NCBI GenBank assembly: GCA_963931575.1
Contig: OZ007029.1
Span: 682,001-746,000, forward strand
Length of the DNA stretch: 64,000 nucleotides
Direction of reading: 5' to 3'
DNA from: Gastranaerophilus sp944325835
GTDB taxonomy: Bacteria > Cyanobacteriota > Vampirovibrionia > Gastranaerophilales > Gastranaerophilaceae
The position numbers and the translations under genes were made by a program. The notes under the pieces were generated by a model. That model saw only the letters and a program-made list of their open reading frames with translations, was not told where the DNA came from and ran no database searches. This document shows positions 25,352 to 33,242 of this stretch, piece by piece; the stretch's first letter is position 1; each line of letters starts with the position of its first letter.

Positions 25352-26341
25352 TTATAATCCAAGTCCCATATCAGTATCGTTGTTTTCGTTAATATTTTTT
25401 ATGACAGTTCTTGTGTTGCCTTCGGCTTTGAAATTTTTCGGATTGGTTGTCATTTTAATTTTGTCGGCAAAGATTGTTCTCACACCCTGAGAAATGCTTG
25501 AACGTCCGACAAAATAAATTTCACCCGGTTTTTTGGTAACTTTATCCGGATAGATAACAACTTTTGGCCCTTGCGCAAAATAATCTTCATAATAGATTTT
25601 GACATTTCCGGTTGCATTGTAGAAGTTTGTAAGCTGGTTAAACTCCTGTCTGTCAGAGTAAAGTGTCAGGACTGAACCGTCTTTATTTGTTGCTTTTGTA
25701 TTTGTTCTTCCGGAAGCTATAAAATAGTTTGTCGCTGCGCTGTATGTAATTTTATCGGCCTGAACCTCGTTTTCTTCATTTTTAACTATAGCGTTGCCGC
25801 TGAGTTTGATGTCTTTAAGGTCGCCGTTCTTATCCGTTTTGAATTCCGCATTATCCGAAAAAGCCTTGATATCTGTTTTATAGTTTATCGTAACATTGCC
25901 TTCTGCTGTCATAACTCCGGTTTTGGTGTTGTATTCCTGCATATCAGCGTTGACAACTGCGATAGGCATTTTACCGTCAAAAATTACTGTTTGAGTGTCG
26001 CCTTCAGCTCTTACGGTCTTTTTTATGAGCGAAACTTTTAAAATATTAGCCTTAACCTCGCGTTTTTTATTCGCCTTGTTCTCAAAAGCATAAGGTTTAT
26101 CGTAGAAGGTTGCCGTATCAAGTTTTTCGTTATTGATAACCGTAACATCCGCTTTATCGCCTACTATATGCAGGTCGTCTATAGTTACGTTAACATCTCC
26201 GTCAAACTTAATTTTGCTGTCTTGCTCAGAGTATGATTGGTTTTTAGATTCAATTATAAGGTCGGAGGCAATGCTTACCATTGACCCGAAGCCCAATAAC
26301 ATACTCATTATTATCGCAGTAAGAATATATTTATTTTTCAT
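25352..26341 (-). CDS. lptA: LptA/OstA-like periplasmic LPS-transport protein
   Basis: Likely part of the periplasmic bridge that carries lipopolysaccharide to the outer membrane. The 329-residue protein has an N-terminal signal peptide (about residues 1-25, cleavage after SIAS). It then has repeated OstA-type beta strands (VNVTIDDLHIVGDKADV, VMTAEGNVTINYKTDIKAFSDNAEF, FYNATGNVKIYYEDYFAQGPKVVIYP). It is longer than E. coli LptA (185) because it has about two jellyroll lengths, as seen in some cyanobacteria-related lineages. It overlaps the lptC end by 11 bases. Confidence 0.85.
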   Translation of the reverse strand: MKNKYILTAIIMSMLLGFGSMVSIASDLIIESKNQSYSEQDSKIKFDGDVNVTIDDLHIVGDKADVTVINNEKLDTATFYDKPYAFENKANKKREVKANILKVSLIKKTVRAEGDTQTVIFDGKMPIAVVNADMQEYNTKTGVMTAEGNVTINYKTDIKAFSDNAEFKTDKNGDLKDIKLSGNAIVKNEENEVQADKITYSAATNYFIASGRTNTKATNKDGSVLTLYSDRQEFNQLTNFYNATGNVKIYYEDYFAQGPKVVIYPDKVTKKPGEIYFVGRSSISQGVRTIFADKIKMTTNPKNFKAEGNTRTVIKNINENNDTDMGLGL

Positions 26342-26918
26342 CCTTGCTCCCGTATATTTTTGAAGTGGTGTTGCCTTTAATTTTTATATCTTCGTAATCC
26401 GCGCTGATTTCGATTTCATCAGCATTTGCCATAAATTGATCGTCTTTTGTAATCACTACATTACCATAAGCAAAAATCGGTTTATCGTTTCCGCTCCAGA
26501 CCAGTTTATCCGCGTTCAGGGTTAAACCGTCTTTTATCACAAGGTAAGTGTCATCAAAAAGAGTTATAGTCTTTTCTTTGGCATTGTAAGTTCCCTGTGA
26601 GGATTTTATGCTCATTGAAACCTGATTTTCTTTATAAAAGTTTGCCAGTACTCCGTTAAGAGTTGCGACCTCCTGCTTACTGTCATAAACTCCGGTGTCG
26701 CCGTAAATTTCCCAATATTTTTCCTCGTCTTTTGTTTCGGTCAGAATAATACCTTCAACAACTGCCTGCTGGTTGTCCTCGTTCTGGGAAATATCCTTGC
26801 GGTTTAATCCAGAGGTTAAGAGCTTAGCGGAAAAGAACGACCACAAAAGTACTATTACAATTGCAGTGAACGCAATTATATATATTTTTTGTTTGTTGGT
26901 AAAATCCTGCCACTTCAT
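26331..26918 (-). CDS. lptC: LptC-like LPS export protein, single membrane anchor
   Basis: First gene of a six-gene minus-strand operon. One N-terminal membrane helix (IYIIAFTAIVIVLLWSFF) is followed by an LptC beta-jellyroll (VVEGIILTETKDEEKYWEIYGDTG, ATLNGVLANFYKE, LVWSGNDKPIFAYGNVVIT). I chose ATG 26918 (195 residues). An upstream ATG (26936) overlaps a TGCTAAAAT extended -10 box, and no SD is visible before either. The mRNA is probably leaderless or nearly so. Confidence 0.85.
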   Translation of the reverse strand: MKWQDFTNKQKIYIIAFTAIVIVLLWSFFSAKLLTSGLNRKDISQNEDNQQAVVEGIILTETKDEEKYWEIYGDTGVYDSKQEVATLNGVLANFYKENQVSMSIKSSQGTYNAKEKTITLFDDTYLVIKDGLTLNADKLVWSGNDKPIFAYGNVVITKDDQFMANADEIEISADYEDIKIKGNTTSKIYGSKDEK

Positions 26919-26989
26919 AATAGAATATTTTAGCATAAAAGTTTTTGTGGGATTTGACTGTGAAGATTTGTAACCCTGAGGCCTAATGC

Positions 26990-27018
26990 TTGACTAAATC
27001 CAAAACATGTTACATAAT
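26990..27018 (+). promoter_or_regulatory. Pilin-family promoter, locus A
   Basis: TTGACT, 17-base spacer AAATCCAAAACATGTTA, CATAAT. The same 29-base block occurs at 48229 and 56918, each about 85-115 bases before an ATG that opens onto a G-tract. Here the spacer has AAATCC where the other two have AAATGT, so the ATGTAA arm of their inverted repeat is changed. Confidence 0.8.
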
Positions 27019-27157
27019 AAAGTTAGTTAAACAGTTAATAAGTTAATAAGGTTTATAACCAAATGGCAGGCTGAGCCTGTCCTACAAAAAGACCCGGGAG
27101 AGTACCCGGAGAAAGGATAAAAAAGATATGAAAAATCGAAGTGTAACCATTAAAGCA

Positions 27158-27171
27158 GGGGGGGGGGGGGG
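27158..27171 (+). repeat. Poly-G tract of 14, locus A
   Basis: It follows ATG 27128 (SD AGAAAGGA) and the codons MKNRSVTIKA, so it starts exactly at codon 11. With 14 G the ATG frame ends at a TAA 27 codons after the tract starts to be read (about 27222). With 15 or 12 G the ATG would be in frame with the pilin ORF, and no stop lies between. Confidence 0.9.
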
Positions 27172-27183
27172 CCGGCTGAGCCG

Positions 27184-28485
27184 GTGCCATATTTGGTTCC
27201 GAGCGACTGGACCACGAAAAACATAAGGGTGAAGGCTGAGCCGACCGCTGAGCGGCATCCACAATGCGACCCGTGCGAGTACGTAAATGTCATCCTGAAC
27301 AGCGAGCGAAGCGAGCGTGATTCAGGATCTATCCTGCGTTGCGGGCTATCGTTAACGTTGGCCAGATCCCGAAATAAATTCGGGATGACAATAAAGAAAG
27401 TACCGTCATTGCGAGGAGTGAGCGAAGCGAACGACGTGGCAATCTCGTTGAGTACGCACCAATGGTTGACTGGATCGCCACGGGCTACCGCCCTCGCGAT
27501 GACGAGGGCCTTCACAATGGCCGAAATCCTATTATCCCTCACGATAATCGGTGTGGTGGCAGCGATAACGCTTCCAAGTTTGACAGGAAACATTAACGAG
27601 CGCACATGGAACACGCAGCGTAAAGCACTTTATGCACGTTTCTCACAAGCAATAATGTTAATGCCTGCCCTCAACGGCTATGGAACTTTAACTGAAGAAA
27701 GTTCCTCAGGCGCAGGAGATGCCATTGACACTGCAGCTGAAACCTTTGTTACAAACGGGCTTGCGAAAGTACTTAAAATCAATAATATTTGTGATAATGA
27801 CCATCTGCCGGATTGCGGAATCCCCGAAAAAATGATAAATCTCGTTGGAACAACTATCGACACACCTAAAAAGCTTTCTGATTTGAATGCAAACAATATC
27901 AGTTTTAATTATTCTGACGGCTCGCGGTCACAGAGTATTTCATTGATTGATACGAAGGCTGCGGCGTTTGAAACCGGAAATGGTGAATCAATTCTGACAT
28001 TTTATAATCCGGTATGCCGTGGCAGCCTCAACGAATCAATGATGATGAATCCGCAGCTGACTATGTGTGCAAACTTTGTTTATGATTTGAATGGTAATAA
28101 AGGACCAAATACAGTGGGAAAAGATATAGGTTTTATTTCTGCGTATTATCCGTCTGATGTTGCAGTAGTCGCTCCGTATCCTTATGTGCGTGATGCTGCC
28201 GGAACCTATAGCCATGGTGATGCTGCTAAGGCTTGTACAGCATTGGATTCTGAATACCGTCTTTCAAATATAACGGAGCTTTCAGCAATGTTCGCAAATT
28301 TGAAGCTTATGTCTAATTCTACCTCCAGCATTGGTGACGGGGCTTATTATTGGTCTTCTGACAAGGTATCCTCTAATAAAGCGTGGTATTACTGGTCGGG
28401 CGGTTGGGCTAACTGTTGGGGAGATCACGCTTACAGTGGTGATAATACTAGCCGACAATATAGCGTTCGCTGTGTCAAACGCTAA
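27184..28485 (+). CDS. Type IV pilin-like protein with lectin-like C-terminus, locus A (phase-variable)
   Basis: The frame is open from the G-tract; the first possible start inside it is GTG 27184, but the likely start is ATG 27128 when the G count allows. Residues 1-109 are palindromic repeat modules (VPSDWT, ERHPQCDP, DSGSILRC, ARSRNKFGMT, NDVAISL). At residue 110 (27511) the prepilin motif begins: A then FTMAEILLSLTIIGVV, where Glu5 and the hydrophobic helix are those of type IV pilins. The body contains DLNGNKGPNTVGKDIGF, typical of such pilins. The last 90 residues (SEYRLSN, YYWSS, VRCVKR) resemble the C-type-lectin-like DUF1566/Lcl family. An in-frame ATG at 27499 would give a 4-residue leader MTRA, without an SD. 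Confidence 0.78.
   Translation: MPYLVPSDWTTKNIRVKAEPTAERHPQCDPCEYVNVILNSERSERDSGSILRCGLSLTLARSRNKFGMTIKKVPSLRGVSEANDVAISLSTHQWLTGSPRATALAMTRAFTMAEILLSLTIIGVVAAITLPSLTGNINERTWNTQRKALYARFSQAIMLMPALNGYGTLTEESSSGAGDAIDTAAETFVTNGLAKVLKINNICDNDHLPDCGIPEKMINLVGTTIDTPKKLSDLNANNISFNYSDGSRSQSISLIDTKAAAFETGNGESILTFYNPVCRGSLNESMMMNPQLTMCANFVYDLNGNKGPNTVGKDIGFISAYYPSDVAVVAPYPYVRDAAGTYSHGDAAKACTALDSEYRLSNITELSAMFANLKLMSNSTSSIGDGAYYWSSDKVSSNKAWYYWSGGWANCWGDHAYSGDNTSRQYSVRCVKR
27292..27505. repeat. Palindromic modules inside pilin leader A
   Basis: 27292-27328: ATCCTGAA ... TTCAGGAT with nested GCGAGCGAAGCGAGCG. 27366-27386: ATCCCGAA-ATAAA-TTCGGGAT. 27405-27444: GTCATTGCGAG to GTGGCAATC, with an inverse partner at 27472-27505. 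All are read in the pilin frame without stops. Confidence 0.75.
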
Positions 28486-28490
28486 CCAAA

Positions 28491-28515
28491 AGCCCGATTA
28501 AATATCGGGCTTTTT
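28491..28515 (+). terminator. Terminator of pilin locus A
   Basis: AGCCCGAT, loop TAAAT, ATCGGGCT followed by TTTT, 6 bases after the stop. Confidence 0.85.
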
Positions 28516-28577
28516 AATTCTTTACAATAGGCAGATTTTAAAACCTGCCTTATTTATTTTATTGTATAATTCATATT

Positions 28578-31500
28578 ATGAGCATGCAGTACGTACCATT
28601 ACACATCCACAGTGAATATTCACTGCTTGACGGGGCCATAAGAATTGATGATCTGGTGAATTTCGCCAAAGAAAACAACATGCCGGCAGTGGCTCTTACT
28701 GACCACGGGGTTATGTACGGCGATATGGAGCTTTATACAACCGCCAAAGAAAAAGGCGTTAAACCGATTTTAGGCTGCGAATTCTATGTCCATGACGGCG
28801 ATATCTCAGAACGCGATAAGGCGCATAACCCTTGTTATCACTTAGTCTTGCTTGCAAAGGATAAAGAAGGCTATGCGAACCTACTGAAACTCGTTTCTGT
28901 TGCATGGTGTAAGGGTCGCTACGTTCATCCGCGTATAAACTGGGAATTGTTGAAAGAACACCACAAAGGACTTATTTGTCTTTCGGCTTGTTTAGGCGGT
29001 GAGGTGCTGCAAAATCTGCTGAAAAATGATAAGGTTAAAGCCCGCGAAGTCGCGCAGCAATACAAAGATTTGTTTGGCGAGGATTATTATATTGAGCTGC
29101 AGGATCACGGTATGGAAGAGCAAAAACGTACCAACCCTGAACTTGTTCAAATTGCTAAAGAACTCGGGATTAAAATGGTTATCACAAATGACTCCCATTA
29201 TCTAACGCGTGATGATGCGGATATGCACGACACCCTTCTTTGTATGCAGACAAACAGCGATAAGGATGATCCTAACCGTTTCCATTTCCCGAATAACGAA
29301 TTTTACGTTAAAACACCGGAACAATTGAGAACATTTTTCAAGTGGATGGACGAGGATACGTTTAACGAATGTATTAAAAATACGGTTGATATTGCGGAGA
29401 AATGTCATTTGACGCTGGAACTCGGGAAAAGTCCGCTTCCTCACTATCAGGTTCCGGAAGGTTTTACTATTGAATCTTATCTTGAACACCTTGTGTTTGA
29501 GGGGATTAAAAAACGCTACGGTGAAGTTACACCAGAACTTAAAGAACGTGCGGATTATGAATTAAGTGTTATTAACCAGATGGGTTTTGCCGCGTACTTT
29601 TTGATTACGTGGGATTTTATTTATTATGCAAAATCGCACGGAATCCCTGTAGGTCCGGGGCGTGGCTCGGCCGCGGGTTCGCTTGTTGCGTATGCTCTTG
29701 AAATCACCGATCTTGACCCGATTAAGCACAAACTATTGTTTGAACGTTTCTTGAACCCTGAACGTTTCACCATGCCCGATATTGATATTGACTTCTGTAT
29801 TGAGCGCCGCGGGGAAGTTATTGATTACGTTACGCAAAAATACGGTGAAGATAAAGTCTGTCAGATTATTACATTTGGTACTTATGCGGCAAAAGCGGCA
29901 TTGAAAGGTATTTGCCGTATATTAAAAGTTCCGTTTTCGGAAAGTAACAAGCTTGCTTCTTTAATTGAGCCTGCTATTGAACTTGCACAGGCAACAAATC
30001 CTAAAGCAAAAACCCTGAAAGATGCTATGCAGGTCGACGGCTCGGAATTAAAGACAATGTACAAGAACGATGAGCAGATGCCATGCGGCGATCCTGGGGA
30101 CGGGAAAACCGTCGGGGTTAAAAAGATTGTTGACCTTGCAATCGGGATTGAAGGAATCAAAAATAATACCGGTACCCACGCGGCAGGTGTTATAATCTCA
30201 AGGGTTCCGCTTGATGAAATCCTGCCGATTCAGCCGTCAAAAGACGGTATTGTGCAGACCGGCTATCCGCCGCATGACGTTACAGAAGTTTTAAGCCTTT
30301 TGAAAATGGACTTTCTGGGGCTGCGCAACCTTACGACTATTTATAAAACAGTCGATTTAATCAAGCAGCAGCAGGGAATTGAACTTGCAATTAATGATAT
30401 TCCACTGGATGACAAACCTGTCTATGACATGCTTATGACAGGCGATACGGACGGCGTTTTTCAGCTGGAATCTCAAGGCATGAAAAACCTTGTCAAACGC
30501 CTTAAACCGGACGTTTTTGAAGATTTGGGCGCGCTGGTGGCACTTTTCAGACCGGGGCCGCTTGATTCCGGCATGGTTGACGACTTCGTAGAAAGAAAAC
30601 ACGGACGTCAGGAAATTTCTTATGCCCACCCGCTTCTTGAGCCGGTTCTTAAAGATACTTACGGAACTATTGTTTATCAGGAACAAATCATGCAGGTGTT
30701 TCAGGTGCTTGCTGATTATACTCTCGGGCAAGCGGACATGGTTCGCCGTATGATGGGTAAGAAAAAAGTCGATGAAATGGAAAAACAAAAAACCAAGTTC
30801 ATTGAGCGTTCTGCAGCACACGGGATGAGTGCGGCGGATGCGACTGCTTTATTCAACCAGATACTTGCGTTTGCTTCTTACTGCTTTAACAGGTCGCACT
30901 CAGCAGCTTATGCATTTGTAGCTTACCAGACGGCTTATCTGAAATGCCACTACCCTGTTGAATATCTTTCTGCACTTTTATCAAGTGTTTCCAGTGATCA
31001 GGAGAAAACACAGCTTTATATTGAAGAAGCACAGAAAAAAGGTATTAAGGTTCTCCCGCCGGATATTAACCACTCAATGGCATCCTTCACGCCGGATAAC
31101 GGTAATATTCGTTTCGGGCTTGCTTCAATTAAGCAGGTGGGTGAAGCTGTTATCGAATGCATTATTGCAGAGCGGGATGCTAACGGACCGTTTAAATCTA
31201 TCTATGATTATATCAAACGTCTTGACTCAAAATGTTCCAACAAGAAAACTCTTGAAGGGCTGATTAAATCCGGTGCGTTTTCGACTATTGAAAAGAGCCG
31301 TAAGCAGCTCTGGGAAAATATTGACTACATAACAAATACGGCGTCTAAAGAGGCCAAAGCTAAAGAATCGGGTCAGGGAAGTTTATTTGACATGCTTGGT
31401 GATTCCTCCGTTGTTGATGATATGAAATTTCAGCTTGCAGGAAGCGATGAGGAGTTTGACGCGCGCCAGATACAAAATTTTGAAAAAGAATTTTTAGGAT

Positions 31501-32108
31501 TTTATGTCACGAGCCACCCGCTTCAAACTATCAGGGATAAATTGCCGTTTTTGATGACGCACAAAATTACGGAACTTGCTGAACTTCCAAACGATAAACC
31601 GGTTACAATCTGCGGGTTGATTACGGCAGTCAAGAAAATCCCGACCAAAAAAGATCCGACCAAGTTCCTAAAATTTGTGACGGTCGAAGATCTTTCCGGC
31701 AAAATTGATGTCATCTGTTTCCATAGAAAACTAATGGAGTTTGACAGCCTGCTGGAACCTGAACAGCGCGTTATTGTATCCGGTAAAGTTAACCGCCGCG
31801 AAGAGGATGAGGCGCCTTCTCTTGTCGTTGACAGCGTTAAAACAATTGAAAATTCCAACATCTTTAATATCATACTTCTTGATGAATTTAAGTTTGAGGA
31901 ATTGATGTATTTAAAAAGTTTCTTAACCGAGCATGCCGGATCTGATCCTGTGACGGTAACGCTTAAAGATTCAACCGGTACAGTCAAAATTTTATCAAAT
32001 TCAAGCTGCTGGGTTAACTCATCAAATGATCTTGTGAATACGCTCAAGGCAAAATTCTCCGGCAGAATTGATGTCAATGTGAAGTCTATGGATACAAAAT
32101 TAGCTTAG
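28578..32108 (+). CDS. dnaE: DNA polymerase III subunit alpha
   Basis: Replicative polymerase. The 1176-residue protein has an N-terminal PHP domain (HIHSEYSLLDGA at 9-20, LTDHGVMYG). The C-family palm has GPGRGSAAGSLV and the catalytic acids of PDIDIDF near residue 400. The finger segment includes FNRSHSAAYA, followed by helix-hairpin-helix and OB-fold (GLITAVKKIPTKKD region) domains. The length matches E. coli DnaE. A TATAAT (28565-28570) lies 8 bases upstream with only a poor -35. An AGGCAG/CTGCCT inverted repeat stands at about 28529-28550. Confidence 0.97.
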   Translation: MSMQYVPLHIHSEYSLLDGAIRIDDLVNFAKENNMPAVALTDHGVMYGDMELYTTAKEKGVKPILGCEFYVHDGDISERDKAHNPCYHLVLLAKDKEGYANLLKLVSVAWCKGRYVHPRINWELLKEHHKGLICLSACLGGEVLQNLLKNDKVKAREVAQQYKDLFGEDYYIELQDHGMEEQKRTNPELVQIAKELGIKMVITNDSHYLTRDDADMHDTLLCMQTNSDKDDPNRFHFPNNEFYVKTPEQLRTFFKWMDEDTFNECIKNTVDIAEKCHLTLELGKSPLPHYQVPEGFTIESYLEHLVFEGIKKRYGEVTPELKERADYELSVINQMGFAAYFLITWDFIYYAKSHGIPVGPGRGSAAGSLVAYALEITDLDPIKHKLLFERFLNPERFTMPDIDIDFCIERRGEVIDYVTQKYGEDKVCQIITFGTYAAKAALKGICRILKVPFSESNKLASLIEPAIELAQATNPKAKTLKDAMQVDGSELKTMYKNDEQMPCGDPGDGKTVGVKKIVDLAIGIEGIKNNTGTHAAGVIISRVPLDEILPIQPSKDGIVQTGYPPHDVTEVLSLLKMDFLGLRNLTTIYKTVDLIKQQQGIELAINDIPLDDKPVYDMLMTGDTDGVFQLESQGMKNLVKRLKPDVFEDLGALVALFRPGPLDSGMVDDFVERKHGRQEISYAHPLLEPVLKDTYGTIVYQEQIMQVFQVLADYTLGQADMVRRMMGKKKVDEMEKQKTKFIERSAAHGMSAADATALFNQILAFASYCFNRSHSAAYAFVAYQTAYLKCHYPVEYLSALLSSVSSDQEKTQLYIEEAQKKGIKVLPPDINHSMASFTPDNGNIRFGLASIKQVGEAVIECIIAERDANGPFKSIYDYIKRLDSKCSNKKTLEGLIKSGAFSTIEKSRKQLWENIDYITNTASKEAKAKESGQGSLFDMLGDSSVVDDMKFQLAGSDEEFDARQIQNFEKEFLGFYVTSHPLQTIRDKLPFLMTHKITELAELPNDKPVTICGLITAVKKIPTKKDPTKFLKFVTVEDLSGKIDVICFHRKLMEFDSLLEPEQRVIVSGKVNRREEDEAPSLVVDSVKTIENSNIFNIILLDEFKFEELMYLKSFLTEHAGSDPVTVTLKDSTGTVKILSNSSCWVNSSNDLVNTLKAKFSGRIDVNVKSMDTKLA

Positions 32109-32131
32109 TTTTACACTTAATATAATTTTTT

Positions 32132-32157
32132 AAAAGCCCGTATTTACGGGCTTTTTT
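32132..32157 (+). terminator. Terminator of dnaE
   Basis: AAAAGCCCGTA-TT-TACGGGCTTTTTT. Confidence 0.87.
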
Positions 32158-32432
32158 GTTTGTCAAGTCCCCAAATTTGGCTACATAAATATGTTGACAT
32201 AAATTTGGGTCAACAAAATTGGCGACTTTTCAAAATTTTCATATCGTATATACTACAAATATCGAATGCAAATTGACAGTAGAACTTGGGAGACAAATTT
32301 TTCATATAAAATCCGATTATCTTAACGTGAGGATTTCTATGAAATCCTCATTTTTTTAAAACAGGAAATATTATTAATGTTTTTAAAATATTTTTTGTTA
32401 AGCTGGTAGTATGTATGAAAAAGAGGTAGAAA
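32158..32432. other. Left flank of the phage-like module: inverted repeat and an orphan terminator
   Basis: No gene is readable. TGTTGAC (32192-32198) and GTCAACA (32209-32215) form a perfect 7-bp inverted repeat with a 10-base spacer, operator-like. A perfect 10-bp hairpin TGAGGATTTC-TAT-GAAATCCTCA with seven T (32328-32357) is a strong terminator with no gene before it. A short RNA between 32216 and 32357, or the end of a lost gene, would explain it. The next gene's SD is AAAGAGG at about 32419. Confidence 0.5.
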
Positions 32433-32666
32433 ATGAAGTTATCATCGCAGGAAATAATGGTTCTCGTCTATATTGCCTTGGGATATAGCGACAGAGAGGT
32501 AGCTGACAAGATGAATCTTAGTTATTACACCGTGAGGACTTATATTGATAGAGCAACGTTAAAGTTAGCTGCCAGAAACAAGATAAATGCTGCGTTTAAA
32601 TGCTTAATAGAAATTGCTCCCGAGGAGTTTATGCAAATATTGCGCGATAGTAAAGAGGTTTTATGA
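32433..32666 (+). CDS. Small LuxR/GerE-type helix-turn-helix protein
   Basis: 77 residues, essentially a lone GerE DNA-binding domain (LSSQEIMVLVYIALGYSDREVADKMNLSYYTVRTYI). There is no sensor or receiver domain. It overlaps the lysin start by 4 bases (ATGA), so it is co-transcribed with the phage-like genes and may regulate them. It could bind the inverted repeat at 32192 (inference). Confidence 0.75.
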   Translation: MKLSSQEIMVLVYIALGYSDREVADKMNLSYYTVRTYIDRATLKLAARNKINAAFKCLIEIAPEEFMQILRDSKEVL

Positions 32667-33151
32667 AACGAATAATTTTACACTGGACAGCCGGAAAATA
32701 TCAGCCAAACCAATGTGATCTGGAACATTATCATTATTTGGTCGGGGCTGAGGGCGAAATTTATGAAGGAAAATTTAAAGTTGAGGACAACGAAGTGTGT
32801 AGAGGTAATAGCTATGCTATGCACACCGGCGGTGGCAACACAGGTTCAATCGGGGTGTCAATGTGCGCAATGCTGGGGTTTAAAAATGAACATAATGCCG
32901 GAGATTATCCGATTACGCCTGTTCAATTTGAAAGAACAATGAAATTGTGTGCAGAACTTTTAAAGAAGTACGGCATTCCTTTAGGTGCTGATACTCTTAT
33001 GACTCACTATGAATTCGGGCAGGTACATCCAAAAACAACCAGTTTCGGCAAAATAGATATTGTTTTTATCCCGCCGTATCCGTGGGTTAAAAAGGATGAA
33101 GCCGGAAGCTTTATTCGTTCAAAAGTACGGTGGTATCTGGAAAATTTATAG
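32663..33151 (+). CDS. N-acetylmuramoyl-L-alanine amidase (phage endolysin type)
   Basis: Cuts the amide bond between muramic acid and the peptide stem. The 162-residue amidase_2/PGRP fold has LHWTAG near residue 6 (zinc His), SIGVSMCAM in the core and MTHYEFG near 113 (second zinc His). A single domain with no signal peptide or cell-wall-binding repeat fits a phage endolysin that needs a holin to leave the cell. Confidence 0.85.
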   Translation: MKRIILHWTAGKYQPNQCDLEHYHYLVGAEGEIYEGKFKVEDNEVCRGNSYAMHTGGGNTGSIGVSMCAMLGFKNEHNAGDYPITPVQFERTMKLCAELLKKYGIPLGADTLMTHYEFGQVHPKTTSFGKIDIVFIPPYPWVKKDEAGSFIRSKVRWYLENL

Positions 33152-33242
33152 CCAGCGTCGTTGTGTATTGACCTGCTACCGCAGGTCAACATGCGACGGA
33201 GAACTGCTTTATTATATAACTTTATCTTGGGGGATTGAAAAA
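33152..33242. repeat. Hairpin and 18-bp repeat between lysin and nozzle genes
   Basis: TTGACCTGC (33168-33176), loop TACC, GCAGGTCAA (33181-33189), then the 18-base copy GCGACGGAGAACTGCTTT (33193-33210) that also occurs at 16013. No T-run follows, so it is not a classical terminator. Confidence 0.5.

Noticed and set aside
28230..28485. Diversity-generating retroelement acting on the pilin C-terminus
   Set aside because: The lectin-like fold invites it, but no reverse transcriptase or template repeat is visible in the window.
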